This document shows positions 8,362 to 15,656 of a DNA stretch of 64,000 nucleotides, one piece after another. The translations under genes were made by a program, and so were the position numbers. The notes beneath the pieces are model-generated. The model was given only the letters and a program-made list of their open reading frames with translations. It did no database searches and had not been told where the DNA came from. This DNA comes from Streptomyces sp. CoH27 (GTDB lineage Bacteria; Actinomycetota; Actinomycetes; Streptomycetales; Streptomycetaceae): positions 168,800-232,799 of the forward strand of contig NZ_JAIQYY010000015.1 of NCBI RefSeq assembly GCF_020181035.1. The letters are read 5' to 3'. Numbering within the stretch: position 1 is the first letter of the stretch; every line of letters begins with the position of its first letter.

Positions 8362-9486
8362 CTACACCGCGGCCGCTGTCGCGCGCGTGGTCGTCGCGAT
8401 CGTCGCCGAGCCGACCACGCGCGTGCCGTCGTACAGGACGATCGCCTGGCCGGGGGCGACGCCCCGGACCGGCTCGGTGAAGGTGACGCGGAGTTCGCCG
8501 TCGACCGGCTCCGCGGTGACCTCGGTCTCGCCGCCGTGGGCGCGCAGCTGGGCGGTGTAGGTGCCGGGGCCGGTGGGGGCGGTGCCGCACCAGCGGGGCT
8601 TGATCGCGGTGAGGGCGGTGACGTCCAGGGCGGCGGCGGGGCCGACGGTGACCGTGTTGGTCACCGGGGAGATGTCGAGGACGTAGCGCGGCTTGCCGTC
8701 GGGGGCCGGGGTGCCGATCCGCAGGCCCTTGCGCTGGCCGATGGTGAAGCCGTACGCCCCCTCGTGCGTGCCCAGCTTGGCGCCGGACTCGTCCACGATG
8801 TCGCCCTCGGCCCTGCCGAGGCGCTGGGCGAGGAAGCCCTGGGTGTCGCCGTCGGCGATGAAGCAGATGTCGTGCGAGTCGGGCTTCTTGGCGACCGCCA
8901 GCCCGCGCCGCTCGGCCTCCGCGCGGATCTCGTCCTTCGTCGTCACCGTGTCACCGAGCGGGAACAGCGCGTGGGCGAGCTGCCGGTCGTCCAGCACACC
9001 GAGGACGTACGACTGGTCCTTGGCCATGTCGGAGGCGCGGTGCAGCTCACGGGAGCCGTCCTCGCGCACGATCACCTTGGCGTAGTGGCCCGTGCACACC
9101 GCGTCGAAGCCCAGCGCGAGCGCCTTGTCGAGGAGCGCGGCGAACTTGATCTTCTCGTTGCAGCGCAGGCAGGGGTTGGGGGTGCGACCGGCCTCGTACT
9201 CGGCGACGAAGTCCTCGACCACGTCCTCGCGGAAGCGGTCGGCGAGGTCCCAGACGTAGAACGGGATGCCGATGACGTCGGCCGCGCGGCGGGCGTCGCG
9301 CGAGTCCTCGATGGTGCAACAGCCCCGCGCGCCGGTGCGGAAGGACTGCGGGTTCGCGGAGAGCGCGAGGTGGACGCCGGTGACGTCGTGGCCGGCTTCC
9401 GCGGCGCGCGCGGCGGCTACGGCGGAGTCGACTCCGCCGGACATGGCGGCGAGGACGCGGAGGGGGCGCTGCGGGGTCTCAGTCAT
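8362..9486 (-). CDS. mnmA: tRNA-specific 2-thiouridylase MnmA
   Basis: The 374-residue enzyme has the N-terminal PP-loop SGGVDS (residues 16-21), the catalytic Cys in NPCLRCNEKIKF, and a second conserved Cys in HDICFIADGD. It thiolates uridine 34 of the wobble position in Lys, Glu and Gln tRNAs, using ATP and sulfur relayed from a cysteine desulfurase. That partner is probably the next gene upstream on the same strand (9832-11001). The gap between them (9487-9831) is unusually long and carries a TPP riboswitch-like element on the other strand. Confidence 0.96.
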   Translation of the reverse strand: MTETPQRPLRVLAAMSGGVDSAVAAARAAEAGHDVTGVHLALSANPQSFRTGARGCCTIEDSRDARRAADVIGIPFYVWDLADRFREDVVEDFVAEYEAGRTPNPCLRCNEKIKFAALLDKALALGFDAVCTGHYAKVIVREDGSRELHRASDMAKDQSYVLGVLDDRQLAHALFPLGDTVTTKDEIRAEAERRGLAVAKKPDSHDICFIADGDTQGFLAQRLGRAEGDIVDESGAKLGTHEGAYGFTIGQRKGLRIGTPAPDGKPRYVLDISPVTNTVTVGPAAALDVTALTAIKPRWCGTAPTGPGTYTAQLRAHGGETEVTAEPVDGELRVTFTEPVRGVAPGQAIVLYDGTRVVGSATIATTTRATAAAV

Positions 9487-9682
9487 AGCCCCTCCAGGGT
9501 ACGGGGCCCCGGGAGGAGCCCCCGAAAGATTTCAAGCGGCCGAAAAAATCAAGGCCAGACCCCTTGCGTACGATAGGTGCCGATTTATCCTTGTATTAGA
9601 CCTACAAGACGAGTGAGGGAGTTCAAGCGGAGTAGCCGACTTCAGCGAGAGATACAGGATCTCCCTTCACCGAGAGGTACGA
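9487..9682. other. Intergenic region with structured leader and a plus-strand promoter candidate
   Basis: No coding frame is supported here. Reading plus, TTGCGT (9564-9569) and TATCCT (9586-9591), 16 bases apart, resemble a sigma-70/HrdB promoter. Further on, AGCGGAG (9626-9632) pairs with CTCCGCT (9685-9691), just in front of the TPP element, and GAGA/TCTC pairs lie inside. The region must also contain the minus-strand promoter of mnmA, which I could not place. Confidence 0.45.
9564..9591 (+). promoter_or_regulatory. Candidate promoter for the TPP element transcript
   Basis: A -35-like TTGCGT at 9564-9569 and a -10-like TATCCT at 9586-9591 are separated by 16 bases. Transcription would begin near 9598 and read through the structured leader into the TPP aptamer. 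This is a match by eye only. Confidence 0.35.
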
Positions 9683-9796
9683 GTCTCCGCTGGTGCCGAC
9701 GTCGACGCTCGGGCTGAGAGGCCGGAAGGTCGCAAGTACTGGACCGGAAGGCGACCCCTACTACCTGATCCGGACAATACCGGCGAAGGGAACCCG
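9683..9796 (+). ncRNA. TPP riboswitch-like aptamer with no gene downstream on its strand
   Basis: The 3' half is an almost canonical thiamine pyrophosphate (THI-box) aptamer: GCTGAGAGG at 9713-9721, then CTACCTGATCCGG (9761-9773) and CAATACCGGCGAAGGGAA (9775-9792). The 5' half shows GGTGC at 9692-9696 and a P3-like stem CCGA/TCGG around 9696-9712. The P1 and P2 pairing looks weak by eye, so the element may be partly decayed. The normal target is a thiamine synthesis or uptake gene a short way downstream. Here the next 2 kb on the plus strand hold no gene, and the RNA would run antisense into the 3' end of the cysteine desulfurase gene (ends 9832). A nine-codon frame (9813-9839) is the only plus-strand frame beside it. 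Confidence 0.8.
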
Positions 9797-9831
9797 CCTT
9801 GTAGGTCGCTGCATGTCCCGCCCCGGGATGC

Positions 9832-11001
9832 TCAGCTGAGGCCCGCCGCCCGCGCCCGTTCCACCGCAGGGCCGATCGCCTTCGCGACGGCCTCCACGTC
9901 CGCCTCGGTCGAGGTGTGGCCGAGAGAGAAGCGCAGGGTGCCGCGGGCCAGCTCCGGGTCGATGCCGGTGGCCAGCAGCACATGGCTGGGCTGGGCGACG
10001 CCCGCGGTGCAGGCGGAGCCGGTGGAGCACTCGATGCCCTGGGCGTCCAGCAGGAGCAGCAGGGAGTCGCCCTCGCAGCCGGGGAAGGTGAAGTGGGCGT
10101 TGGCCGGAAGCCGCCCCTCGGGTGCCGGGTCGCCGCCGAGGATCGCGTCCGGTACGGCACCGCGCACGGCGTCGATCAACTGGTCGCGCAGCGCGCCGAC
10201 CTCGCGGGCGAACTCCGCGCGCCGCTCGGCGGCGAGCCGGCCGGCGACGGCGAAGGAGGCGATGGCGGGGACGTCGAGGGTGCCGGAGCGGACATGGCGC
10301 TCCTGACCGCCGCCGTGCAGGACGGGGACGGGGGTGTGCTCACGGCCGAGCAGCAGTGCCCCGATGCCGTACGGGCCGCCGATCTTGTGGCCGGAAACAG
10401 TCATCGCGGCGAGGCCTGAGGCGGCGAAGTCGACCGGGACCTGGCCGAAGGCCTGGACCGCGTCGGCATGCAGCGGGATGCCGAACTCGGCGGTGACGTC
10501 GGCGAGTTCGCGCACCGGCAGGATCGTGCCGATCTCATTGTTGGCCCACATCACGGTGGCCAGGGCGACGTCGCCGGGATTGCGGGCGATGGCTTCCCTC
10601 AGGGCCTCGGGGTGGACGCGGCCGTAGGAGTCGACGGGGAGGTACTCGACCTTCGCGCCCTCGTGTTCGCCGAGCCAGTGGACGGCGTCGAGGACGGCGT
10701 GGTGTTCGACGGGGCTGGCCAGCACCCGGGTGCGGGCCGGGTCGGCGGCGCGGCGGGACCAGTACAGGCCCTTGACGGCGAGGTTGTCGGCCTCGGTGCC
10801 GCCCGAGGTGAAGACGACCTCGCTGGGGCGGGCGCCCAGCGCTTCCGCGAGGGTTTCGCGGGACTCCTCGACGGTGCGGCGGGCCCGGCGGCCGGCTGCG
10901 TGCAGGGAGGAGGCGTTGCCCGTGATGCTCAGCTGGGCGGTGAGTGCCTCTGCCGCCTCCGGGAGCATGGGGGTCGTCGCGGCGTGGTCGAGGTAAGCCA
11001 T
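9832..11001 (-). CDS. Cysteine desulfurase (NifS/IscS family)
   Basis: The 389-residue PLP enzyme converts cysteine to alanine and an enzyme-bound persulfide. Seen are the N-terminal YLDHAATTP, the PLP-linked Lys in SGHKIGGPYG, and the persulfide Cys at about 331 in CSTGSACTAG, with a C-terminal RFSLGHTST segment. The short loop around that Cys and the position directly upstream of mnmA suggest a role in tRNA thiolation. It could also feed Fe-S cluster and thiamine-thiazole sulfur. The start is ATG 11001. The mature 3' region faces a plus-strand TPP-type element, an arrangement discussed as a finding. Confidence 0.95.
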   Translation of the reverse strand: MAYLDHAATTPMLPEAAEALTAQLSITGNASSLHAAGRRARRTVEESRETLAEALGARPSEVVFTSGGTEADNLAVKGLYWSRRAADPARTRVLASPVEHHAVLDAVHWLGEHEGAKVEYLPVDSYGRVHPEALREAIARNPGDVALATVMWANNEIGTILPVRELADVTAEFGIPLHADAVQAFGQVPVDFAASGLAAMTVSGHKIGGPYGIGALLLGREHTPVPVLHGGGQERHVRSGTLDVPAIASFAVAGRLAAERRAEFAREVGALRDQLIDAVRGAVPDAILGGDPAPEGRLPANAHFTFPGCEGDSLLLLLDAQGIECSTGSACTAGVAQPSHVLLATGIDPELARGTLRFSLGHTSTEADVEAVAKAIGPAVERARAAGLS

Positions 11002-11080
11002 GGTGAGCCCGATTCTACGGGTCCCGCACGGCTGGGCCCGGCCTCGGATGCGCCTTCTTGCGCGGGAGTCGGCCGGCCGG

Positions 11081-11359
11081 TCACAGACTCCAGGAGACCG
11101 TGTGGCTCAGCTGCATCGACAGAACCAGGACCGCCAGGTCCGCGACGCCCAGGGCGAGGCCCAGCACGGCGCGGCCGCGGCGGGTGGTGCCCCGCCAGAG
11201 GGAGACCGCGGCCAGGGCGATGGCGATCGGGCCGAGGAAGATGTTGAGGACGAGCAGGCCGAGCAGGCCGAGGATGAAGGACGCCACGGCCATGCCGTCG
11301 GCGTCGCGTGCGCCCCTGCGGGTTTCGGTACCGCTCGTGACGGGTGCGGTGAGTTGCAT
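11081..11359 (-). CDS. Small DUF4190-type membrane protein
   Basis: From ATG 11359 this gives 92 residues (MQLTAPVTSGTETRRGARD...). A short polar N-terminus precedes two hydrophobic helices, one around MAVASFILGLLGLLVLNIFL (shown in part) and one around AVLGLALGVADLAVLVLSM, separated by LWRGTTRRGRA. This is the usual DUF4190 layout: two helices with a basic loop. The function is unknown. It ends 79 bases from the desulfurase start and follows the 55-residue membrane protein by 32 bases, so the two small genes probably share a transcript controlled by the divergent TetR. Confidence 0.75.
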   Translation of the reverse strand: MQLTAPVTSGTETRRGARDADGMAVASFILGLLGLLVLNIFLGPIAIALAAVSLWRGTTRRGRAVLGLALGVADLAVLVLSMQLSHTVSWSL

Positions 11360-11391
11360 GGTGGTCAGCTCCGGGAAGTCGTGGCGGACGG

Positions 11392-11559
11392 TCAGTTGGC
11401 CTGCGTACGGCGCCGGCGGCCGAGGCGCTCGCGGATCGCGAACACGCCGAGCCAGACGGCGATGACGGCGGCGATGAGGCCGGTGACGGTGAGCGGTGCG
11501 TGGGCGACGGTGCCCAGCACGACTCCGAAGAGCATGAGTGCGACGACGAGGAACAGCAT
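11392..11559 (-). CDS. 55-residue membrane protein
   Basis: The frame starts at ATG 11559 (MLFLVVALMLFG). A strong ribosome-binding site GGAGGGGG lies about 9 bases upstream. A longer frame exists, but its start has no such site. The protein is two hydrophobic helices (about residues 1-18 and 25-44) followed by a very basic tail, RERLGRRRRTQAN, which should stay in the cytoplasm. I recognise no family. It is transcribed away from the TetR gene across a region with three AACAGTTGT motifs, so it is the most likely TetR target. Confidence 0.65.
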   Translation of the reverse strand: MLFLVVALMLFGVVLGTVAHAPLTVTGLIAAVIAVWLGVFAIRERLGRRRRTQAN

Positions 11560-11600
11560 GGGATCGGATCCCCCCTCCGGGATGCCGTTGTGAAGTTTGG

Positions 11601-11686
11601 GTGAACAGTTGTAGTAACAGTTGTTCACTGACTTCGAGTCTAGCGCCTTCCCCGGCTTTCCAATTCCGGAGAACAGTTGTTAACTG
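11601..11686. promoter_or_regulatory. Three-copy AACAGTTGT operator region between TetR and small membrane genes
   Basis: GTGAACA (11601-11607) and TGTTCAC (11622-11628) are a perfect inverted repeat. Inside and beyond it the motif AACAGTTGT occurs at 11604-11612, 11616-11624 and 11672-11680, the last within the palindrome CAGTT-GTT-AACTG (11674-11686) six bases before the TetR start. The pattern fits cooperative binding by the divergently encoded TetR dimer, repressing both directions. Confidence 0.7.
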
Positions 11687-11692
11687 GATGAC

Positions 11693-12319
11693 ATGAGTCA
11701 CACCCTCGGCATCCGGCAGGCGCAGAAGCAGAAGACCCGGCAGGCGTTCCTCGACGCCGCGCTCGCGCTGCTGGAGGAGCAGAGCCTGAGCAGCCTGGGT
11801 CTGCGTGAGGTCACCCGGGCGGTCGGCGTCGCCCCGACCGCCTTCTACCGGCACTTCCGCTCGACCGCCGACCTCGGGGTGGCGCTGGTCGACGAGGCAC
11901 TGGGCAGTCTGCACCCGATGGTGCGCACGACGGTGTCGACGACGGGCGACAGCGAGGAACGCATCACGCGCGCCGTGCGGCTGATCGCCGATCACGTGGC
12001 CACCCACCCGGCGCACGTGCGGTTCATCGCCCGGGAGCGGCACGGCGGGGTGCAGCCCGTGCGGGAGGCGATACGGGACCAACTCGCCCGGTTCGCCGAG
12101 GAGGTGAAGACCGAGCTGGCCAAGGACCCCGAGGCCGAGGGCTGGAACGACGACGACCTGCTGATGCTCGCCCATCTCTACGTCGACCAGATGCTCATCA
12201 CCGCCTCGCTGTTCCTGGAGGCGCAGGAGGCTCCGGCGGAGGAGCGGGAGCGGGTCACGCAGCGCGCCCTGCGGCAGTTGCGGCTCATCACGATCGGCCG
12301 CAGCCACTGGCTCGGCTGA
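11693..12319 (+). CDS. TetR-family transcriptional regulator
   Basis: The 208-residue protein has an N-terminal TetR helix-turn-helix (about residues 10-55, with LGLREVTRAVGVAPTAFYRHF, shown in pieces as LGLREVTRAV and TAFYRHF). The larger C-terminal ligand-binding domain is of the FadR/fatty-acid-desaturase regulator type (DEALGSLHPM, FIARERHGG). It probably represses the divergent small membrane proteins and itself through the AACAGTTGT palindromes at 11601-11686. Related TetR proteins sense acyl-CoAs or membrane stress, but the ligand here is unknown. The gene ends at a hairpin shared with the convergent lipoprotein gene. Confidence 0.88.
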   Translation: MSHTLGIRQAQKQKTRQAFLDAALALLEEQSLSSLGLREVTRAVGVAPTAFYRHFRSTADLGVALVDEALGSLHPMVRTTVSTTGDSEERITRAVRLIADHVATHPAHVRFIARERHGGVQPVREAIRDQLARFAEEVKTELAKDPEAEGWNDDDLLMLAHLYVDQMLITASLFLEAQEAPAEERERVTQRALRQLRLITIGRSHWLG

Positions 12320-12334
12320 GCGACCGTACACATA

Positions 12335-12373
12335 CGGCGGGGCCGGCACGCCCGGTGCGTGCCGCCCCCGCCG
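12335..12373. terminator. Bidirectional terminator between tetR and lipoprotein genes
   Basis: CGGCGGGG (12335-12342) with CCCCGCCG (12366-12373) encloses a second stem GGCACG/CGTGCC (12345-12350 and 12358-12363). The position between two convergent stop codons fits a bidirectional terminator. Confidence 0.6.
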
Positions 12374-12398
12374 GCGTACGGCCGACGGTCCTTTTCGG

Positions 12399-12794
12399 TC
12401 AGCCCTGCTGAACCTGGCCGCCGTTCTGCCCGCCGCCCCGGCCGCCGCAGCCGCCGCCCTGACCGCCGCCGGCCGGACCGCCGCCGGAGCCGCCCTGGCC
12501 GCCGCCCGCCGGACCGCCGCTCGGCATGCCCGACGGCATCCCGCTGGGAGCACCGGTCGGCTCGGCCCTGGATGCTCCCGAGGGCATGCCGGACGGTGCC
12601 CCGCTCGGCCGGCGTCGCTGCGCCCCGGCGCTGGGCATGCCCGACGGCGCCGTACAGGCCTGCTGCTGACCGGAGTTGCCGCCGCCGGAGGACCCGGAGG
12701 AGGAGGACGACGAGTCGCCGGAGCCGCAGGCGGCGAGGAGCAGCGGGGACAGGGCCAGCAGGGCGACGGCGGGGGCGAGACGGGCACGCTTCAT
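12399..12794 (-). CDS. Gly/Ser/Pro-rich low-complexity lipoprotein
   Basis: From ATG 12794 the product is 131 residues. It starts with a basic n-region and hydrophobic core ending in a lipobox (LLLAAC; Cys about 21), so it should be a lipid-anchored surface protein. The rest is low complexity: a Ser/Gly run, several copies of PSGMPSG or PSGAPSG, and then glycine-glutamine-rich sequence. There is no known domain. Two cysteines remain in the mature part. It could be a spacer or structural surface protein. The upstream WYL regulator is transcribed in the same direction with a 44-base gap. Confidence 0.6.
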   Translation of the reverse strand: MKRARLAPAVALLALSPLLLAACGSGDSSSSSSGSSGGGNSGQQQACTAPSGMPSAGAQRRRPSGAPSGMPSGASRAEPTGAPSGMPSGMPSGGPAGGGQGGSGGGPAGGGQGGGCGGRGGGQNGGQVQQG

Positions 12795-12838
12795 GAGAAT
12801 CAGCTCCGGTGAGGATGAGGAAGTCCTGAGAGCCGCAC

Positions 12839-13864
12839 TCAACCAACGCCGCCTTGGCGGTACTTGAGCCCCTCCTGTCCCCCGGCTGTCAATTCCGCTT
12901 CCGCGGGCTCCTGGTACAGAGCCGTGACGGAACGGGCACCCGCCAGCAGTTCCGCACGGGCCTCGGGCGGGTCCAGGAGCTCCACCCGGTCGGAGAAGGC
13001 GAGGAGTTGGCGCACCGCGCGCAGCACCGGGTACGTCAGCCGGGCGGTGACCCACTCGCCGGTGCCGTCGTCGTCGGGCAGGGCGGTCAGCTCGGCGGCC
13101 GCCATCCGCCGGAAGATGTCCAGGAAGGTGCGCCGGACCCGGACGGTGACCTCGATCCCGCCGTCCCGCTCCTCGACCTGGCGGCGCAACGCCTCCCAGG
13201 CGTCGGCGAGTTCGACCCCGTCCCTGCGCCGTACGGGGTCGTCGAGGAGCCGGGCCGAGTGCACCCGGTCGGCCCGGAACAGCTGCGGGCGGCCGCGCCG
13301 GTCGGCGACCAGATACCAGACGCCCGCCTTGGCGACGAGGCCGTACGGGTCCACGGTGTACGTCCGCGGCTCCTGTTCCCCGCTGTGCCGGTAGCGCAGC
13401 CGCAGGCGCCGGTCGGAGAAGACGGCGTCCTGGAGCGCGGCCAGGTCGGCGCTCTGCCGGGGTCCGACGCGCCAGCGGGTGGCGTCGACCAGGATGCGGC
13501 GGCTGGTGAGGTCGGCGGCGGGCCGGTGCGGGGCCGGGAGCGCGGCCATGACCTTGCGCAGGGCCGAGCCGAGCGCCGCGTCGAGACCGAGCTCGGCGTG
13601 GGCGCCCTGGGTGGCCAGGACGAACAGGGCCCGGGACTCGTCGGCGGTCAGGCCGGTGACGTCGGTGCGGAATCCGGCGAGGAGTTCTATGCCGCCGTGC
13701 CGGCCGCGCTCGGCGTACACCGGGACGCCGGAGGCCGACAGGGCCTCGATGTCCCGGTAGATGGTGCGGACCGACACCTCCAGCCGGTCGGCGAGTTCAT
13801 GGGCGGGGACCCGGCCCCGGGTCTGCAGGAGCAGCAGGATCGACAGCAGCCGGTCGGACTTCAC
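12839..13864 (-). CDS. WYL-domain transcriptional regulator (YafY type)
   Basis: An N-terminal helix-turn-helix (MKSDRLLSILLLLQTRGRVPA, shown in part; recognition helix VSVRTIYRDIEAL) is joined to a WYL domain (YGLVAKAGVWYLVADRRG, about residues 170-190) and a C-terminal WCX extension. WYL regulators sense nucleotides or nucleic acids, often during stress. I place the start at GTG 13864 by comparison with family N-termini. No Shine-Dalgarno sequence is visible, so it may be leaderless, and a start 12 codons earlier at 13900 is possible. A divergent DinB-like gene starts 104 bases away, and an inverted repeat TGAC-N7-GTCA lies in between. Confidence 0.82.
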   Translation of the reverse strand: MKSDRLLSILLLLQTRGRVPAHELADRLEVSVRTIYRDIEALSASGVPVYAERGRHGGIELLAGFRTDVTGLTADESRALFVLATQGAHAELGLDAALGSALRKVMAALPAPHRPAADLTSRRILVDATRWRVGPRQSADLAALQDAVFSDRRLRLRYRHSGEQEPRTYTVDPYGLVAKAGVWYLVADRRGRPQLFRADRVHSARLLDDPVRRRDGVELADAWEALRRQVEERDGGIEVTVRVRRTFLDIFRRMAAAELTALPDDDGTGEWVTARLTYPVLRAVRQLLAFSDRVELLDPPEARAELLAGARSVTALYQEPAEAELTAGGQEGLKYRQGGVG

Positions 13865-13903
13865 ACGGTGAGCATCGCGCCCCGCGCGGGCCGGGCGCAA
13901 ATG

Positions 13904-13919
13904 TTGACGGAGTCTGTCA
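13904..13919. promoter_or_regulatory. Small inverted repeat between WYL regulator and DinB-like gene
   Basis: TGACGGAGTCTGTCA is an imperfect palindrome (TGAC...GTCA) about midway between the two divergent genes. It is a candidate binding site for the WYL regulator. Coordinates may be off by a base or two. Confidence 0.35.
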
Positions 13920-13967
13920 GGTTATCCGGGGATGCTCGGCGCACCAGCCCAGCGAGAGAGGCAGCTC

Positions 13968-14567
13968 ATGACCACCGACGGCTTCACCGACCCGCGCCCC
14001 GTCTACACCCGCGCCACCGCACAGGCGGCCGCGCTGATCAGCGCCGTACGCCCCGAGGACCTGACCCGCCCCACCCCCTGTACCGAGTTCGACGTACGCG
14101 GTCTGCTGAGCCACATCGTCGGCGGCTCCGGGCGGATCGCGGTGGTCGGCGAGGGCGGCGACGGGATGGCCGTCGAGCCGATCGCCGGGGACGTCGAGGA
14201 CGACGGCTGGGCCGCGGCCTACGACGAGATCAGGAACCGGGTGCTCAAGGCCTGGGAGAGCGACGAGCGGATGACGAGCGCGGTGCGCGTGCCCTGGGGC
14301 GAGGTCCCGGGCCACGCGGCGCTGTCGGGCTACGTGATGGAGATCGTGACGCACACCTGGGACCTCGCCGAGGCCCTCGGCCACCCCCACGAACTCGACC
14401 CGGAACTGGCCGAGTTCGCCCTCACCACCGCCCGCACCGTCCTCCCCGACTCCCGCCCCCGCGACACCGCCACCCCCTTCGCCCCCCGCACCCGGGCCCC
14501 CGAGAACGCCGGCCCCTACGAGGAGCTGGCCGCCTGGCTCGGCCGCACCCCCCTCGACCACGCCTGA
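13968..14567 (+). CDS. TIGR03086/DinB-like putative metal-binding protein
   Basis: From ATG 13968 (MTTDGFTDPR; AGAGAGG upstream) the product is 199 residues. The pattern RPTPCTEFDVRGLLSHIVGG early and EIVTHTWDLAEALG later is that of the TIGR03086/maleylpyruvate-isomerase-like DinB fold, where a four-helix bundle binds a metal through spaced His and Glu residues. Such proteins include mycothiol-dependent enzymes, but most are uncharacterised. It is divergent from the WYL regulator and probably controlled by it. Confidence 0.8.
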   Translation: MTTDGFTDPRPVYTRATAQAAALISAVRPEDLTRPTPCTEFDVRGLLSHIVGGSGRIAVVGEGGDGMAVEPIAGDVEDDGWAAAYDEIRNRVLKAWESDERMTSAVRVPWGEVPGHAALSGYVMEIVTHTWDLAEALGHPHELDPELAEFALTTARTVLPDSRPRDTATPFAPRTRAPENAGPYEELAAWLGRTPLDHA

Positions 14568-14630
14568 CAGGGGGCCGGACGGAGCCGCAGCACGCACCCG
14601 TGCCCTGCCTGACAGGGGCCGGTACGGCGC

Positions 14631-15491
14631 TCAGCCCAGCCGGACGCGGGCGAGCTGGCGGGACTGGGCGACCAGGCGGTTCTCGGTGTCCCAGACCTCG
14701 GCGTCCTCCTCCAGGAAGCCGCCGGCCACGTTGCGGGTGGTGATGGCGACCCGGAGCGGGCCGGGGGCCGGGCGGTGGCGGACATGGACCGTGAGTTCCA
14801 CCGTGGGGACCCAGCCCTTGAGGCCGATCTCGAAGGCCGTCGGGGGCAGGGCGTCCACCGCCAGGAGGAGCGAGAGGGGGTCCGCGTCGCGGCCGTCGGC
14901 CAGGCCGAACCAGGCGCGCATCTCGCCCCTGCCGGAGGGCGCGCCGAGGGCCCAGCCGAGCGTCGACGGGTCCAGCTTCAGCATCAGGCGGTCCGCGATG
15001 GCCGAGCTGCCCTCGACCGGTGCCGGGCCGTCCTGCGGACCGAAGCACTGGTCCAGGGGCGGGATCGCGGGCGGGGTCGCCGTCGTGCGGACGTCGTCGG
15101 GGAGCTCCGCGAGGTCGCCGTACGAGGCGAGGACGCGGATGCGCTCCACCTCGTTGCCCGCGTCGTCGTACTGGAAGAGGGAGGCCTGGCCGGTGGAGAG
15201 GGTGCGGCCGGTGCGGACGGTCTCCGTGCGGACGACCGCCGGGCCGGGGCGGGACGCGGTCAGGTAGTGCGCGGAGATGGTGAAGGGGTCCGGGTGCGGG
15301 AGCGTGTCCGCGAGGGCCCGGCCGAGCACGGCCAGCAGATAGCCGCCATTGACGGCGCTGATGATGGTCCAGCCTGCCGAGAGGTCGATGTCGTAGACAC
15401 CGGGCTCGCGCCGGGTGACCGCGGTGTCCCGGTCGAACTCGCTGTCGCCGATCACGGCCGGTACGGCCGGTGCGGAAGCTGCTTCTGGCAT
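14631..15491 (-). CDS. Acyl-CoA thioesterase-like double-hotdog protein
   Basis: From ATG 15491 the protein has 286 residues. It contains two hotdog domains: an N-terminal one with WTIISAVNGGYLLAVLGRAL (shown in part) and HYLTASRPGPAVV, and a C-terminal one with VDALPPTAFE and TVELTVHVRHRPAPG. This is the TesB-like thioesterase arrangement that hydrolyses acyl-CoA thioesters. The gene ends 63 bases from the convergent DinB-like stop. Upstream (15492-15656) is a short AT-richer stretch that should hold divergent promoters for this gene and the esterase. Confidence 0.82.
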   Translation of the reverse strand: MPEAASAPAVPAVIGDSEFDRDTAVTRREPGVYDIDLSAGWTIISAVNGGYLLAVLGRALADTLPHPDPFTISAHYLTASRPGPAVVRTETVRTGRTLSTGQASLFQYDDAGNEVERIRVLASYGDLAELPDDVRTTATPPAIPPLDQCFGPQDGPAPVEGSSAIADRLMLKLDPSTLGWALGAPSGRGEMRAWFGLADGRDADPLSLLLAVDALPPTAFEIGLKGWVPTVELTVHVRHRPAPGPLRVAITTRNVAGGFLEEDAEVWDTENRLVAQSRQLARVRLG

Positions 15492-15656
15492 GGATGAACG
15501 GTACAACAGGAAACTACTAAGCGGTAGCTTTCCGATGCTAGGCTTCGTCTTACCGTTCGCCTCCGATTCCCCCTCACGAGTGAGGTTCCGGCAATTTCTA
15601 GGTAAGTGCCCGGAGACGTCCACAACCTCTGGCATCCGATTGCCCTCTATGGGGAC

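Noticed and set aside
9813..9839. Nine-codon frame as a gene
   Set aside because: No ribosome-binding site and no family; kept only as an observation next to the TPP element.
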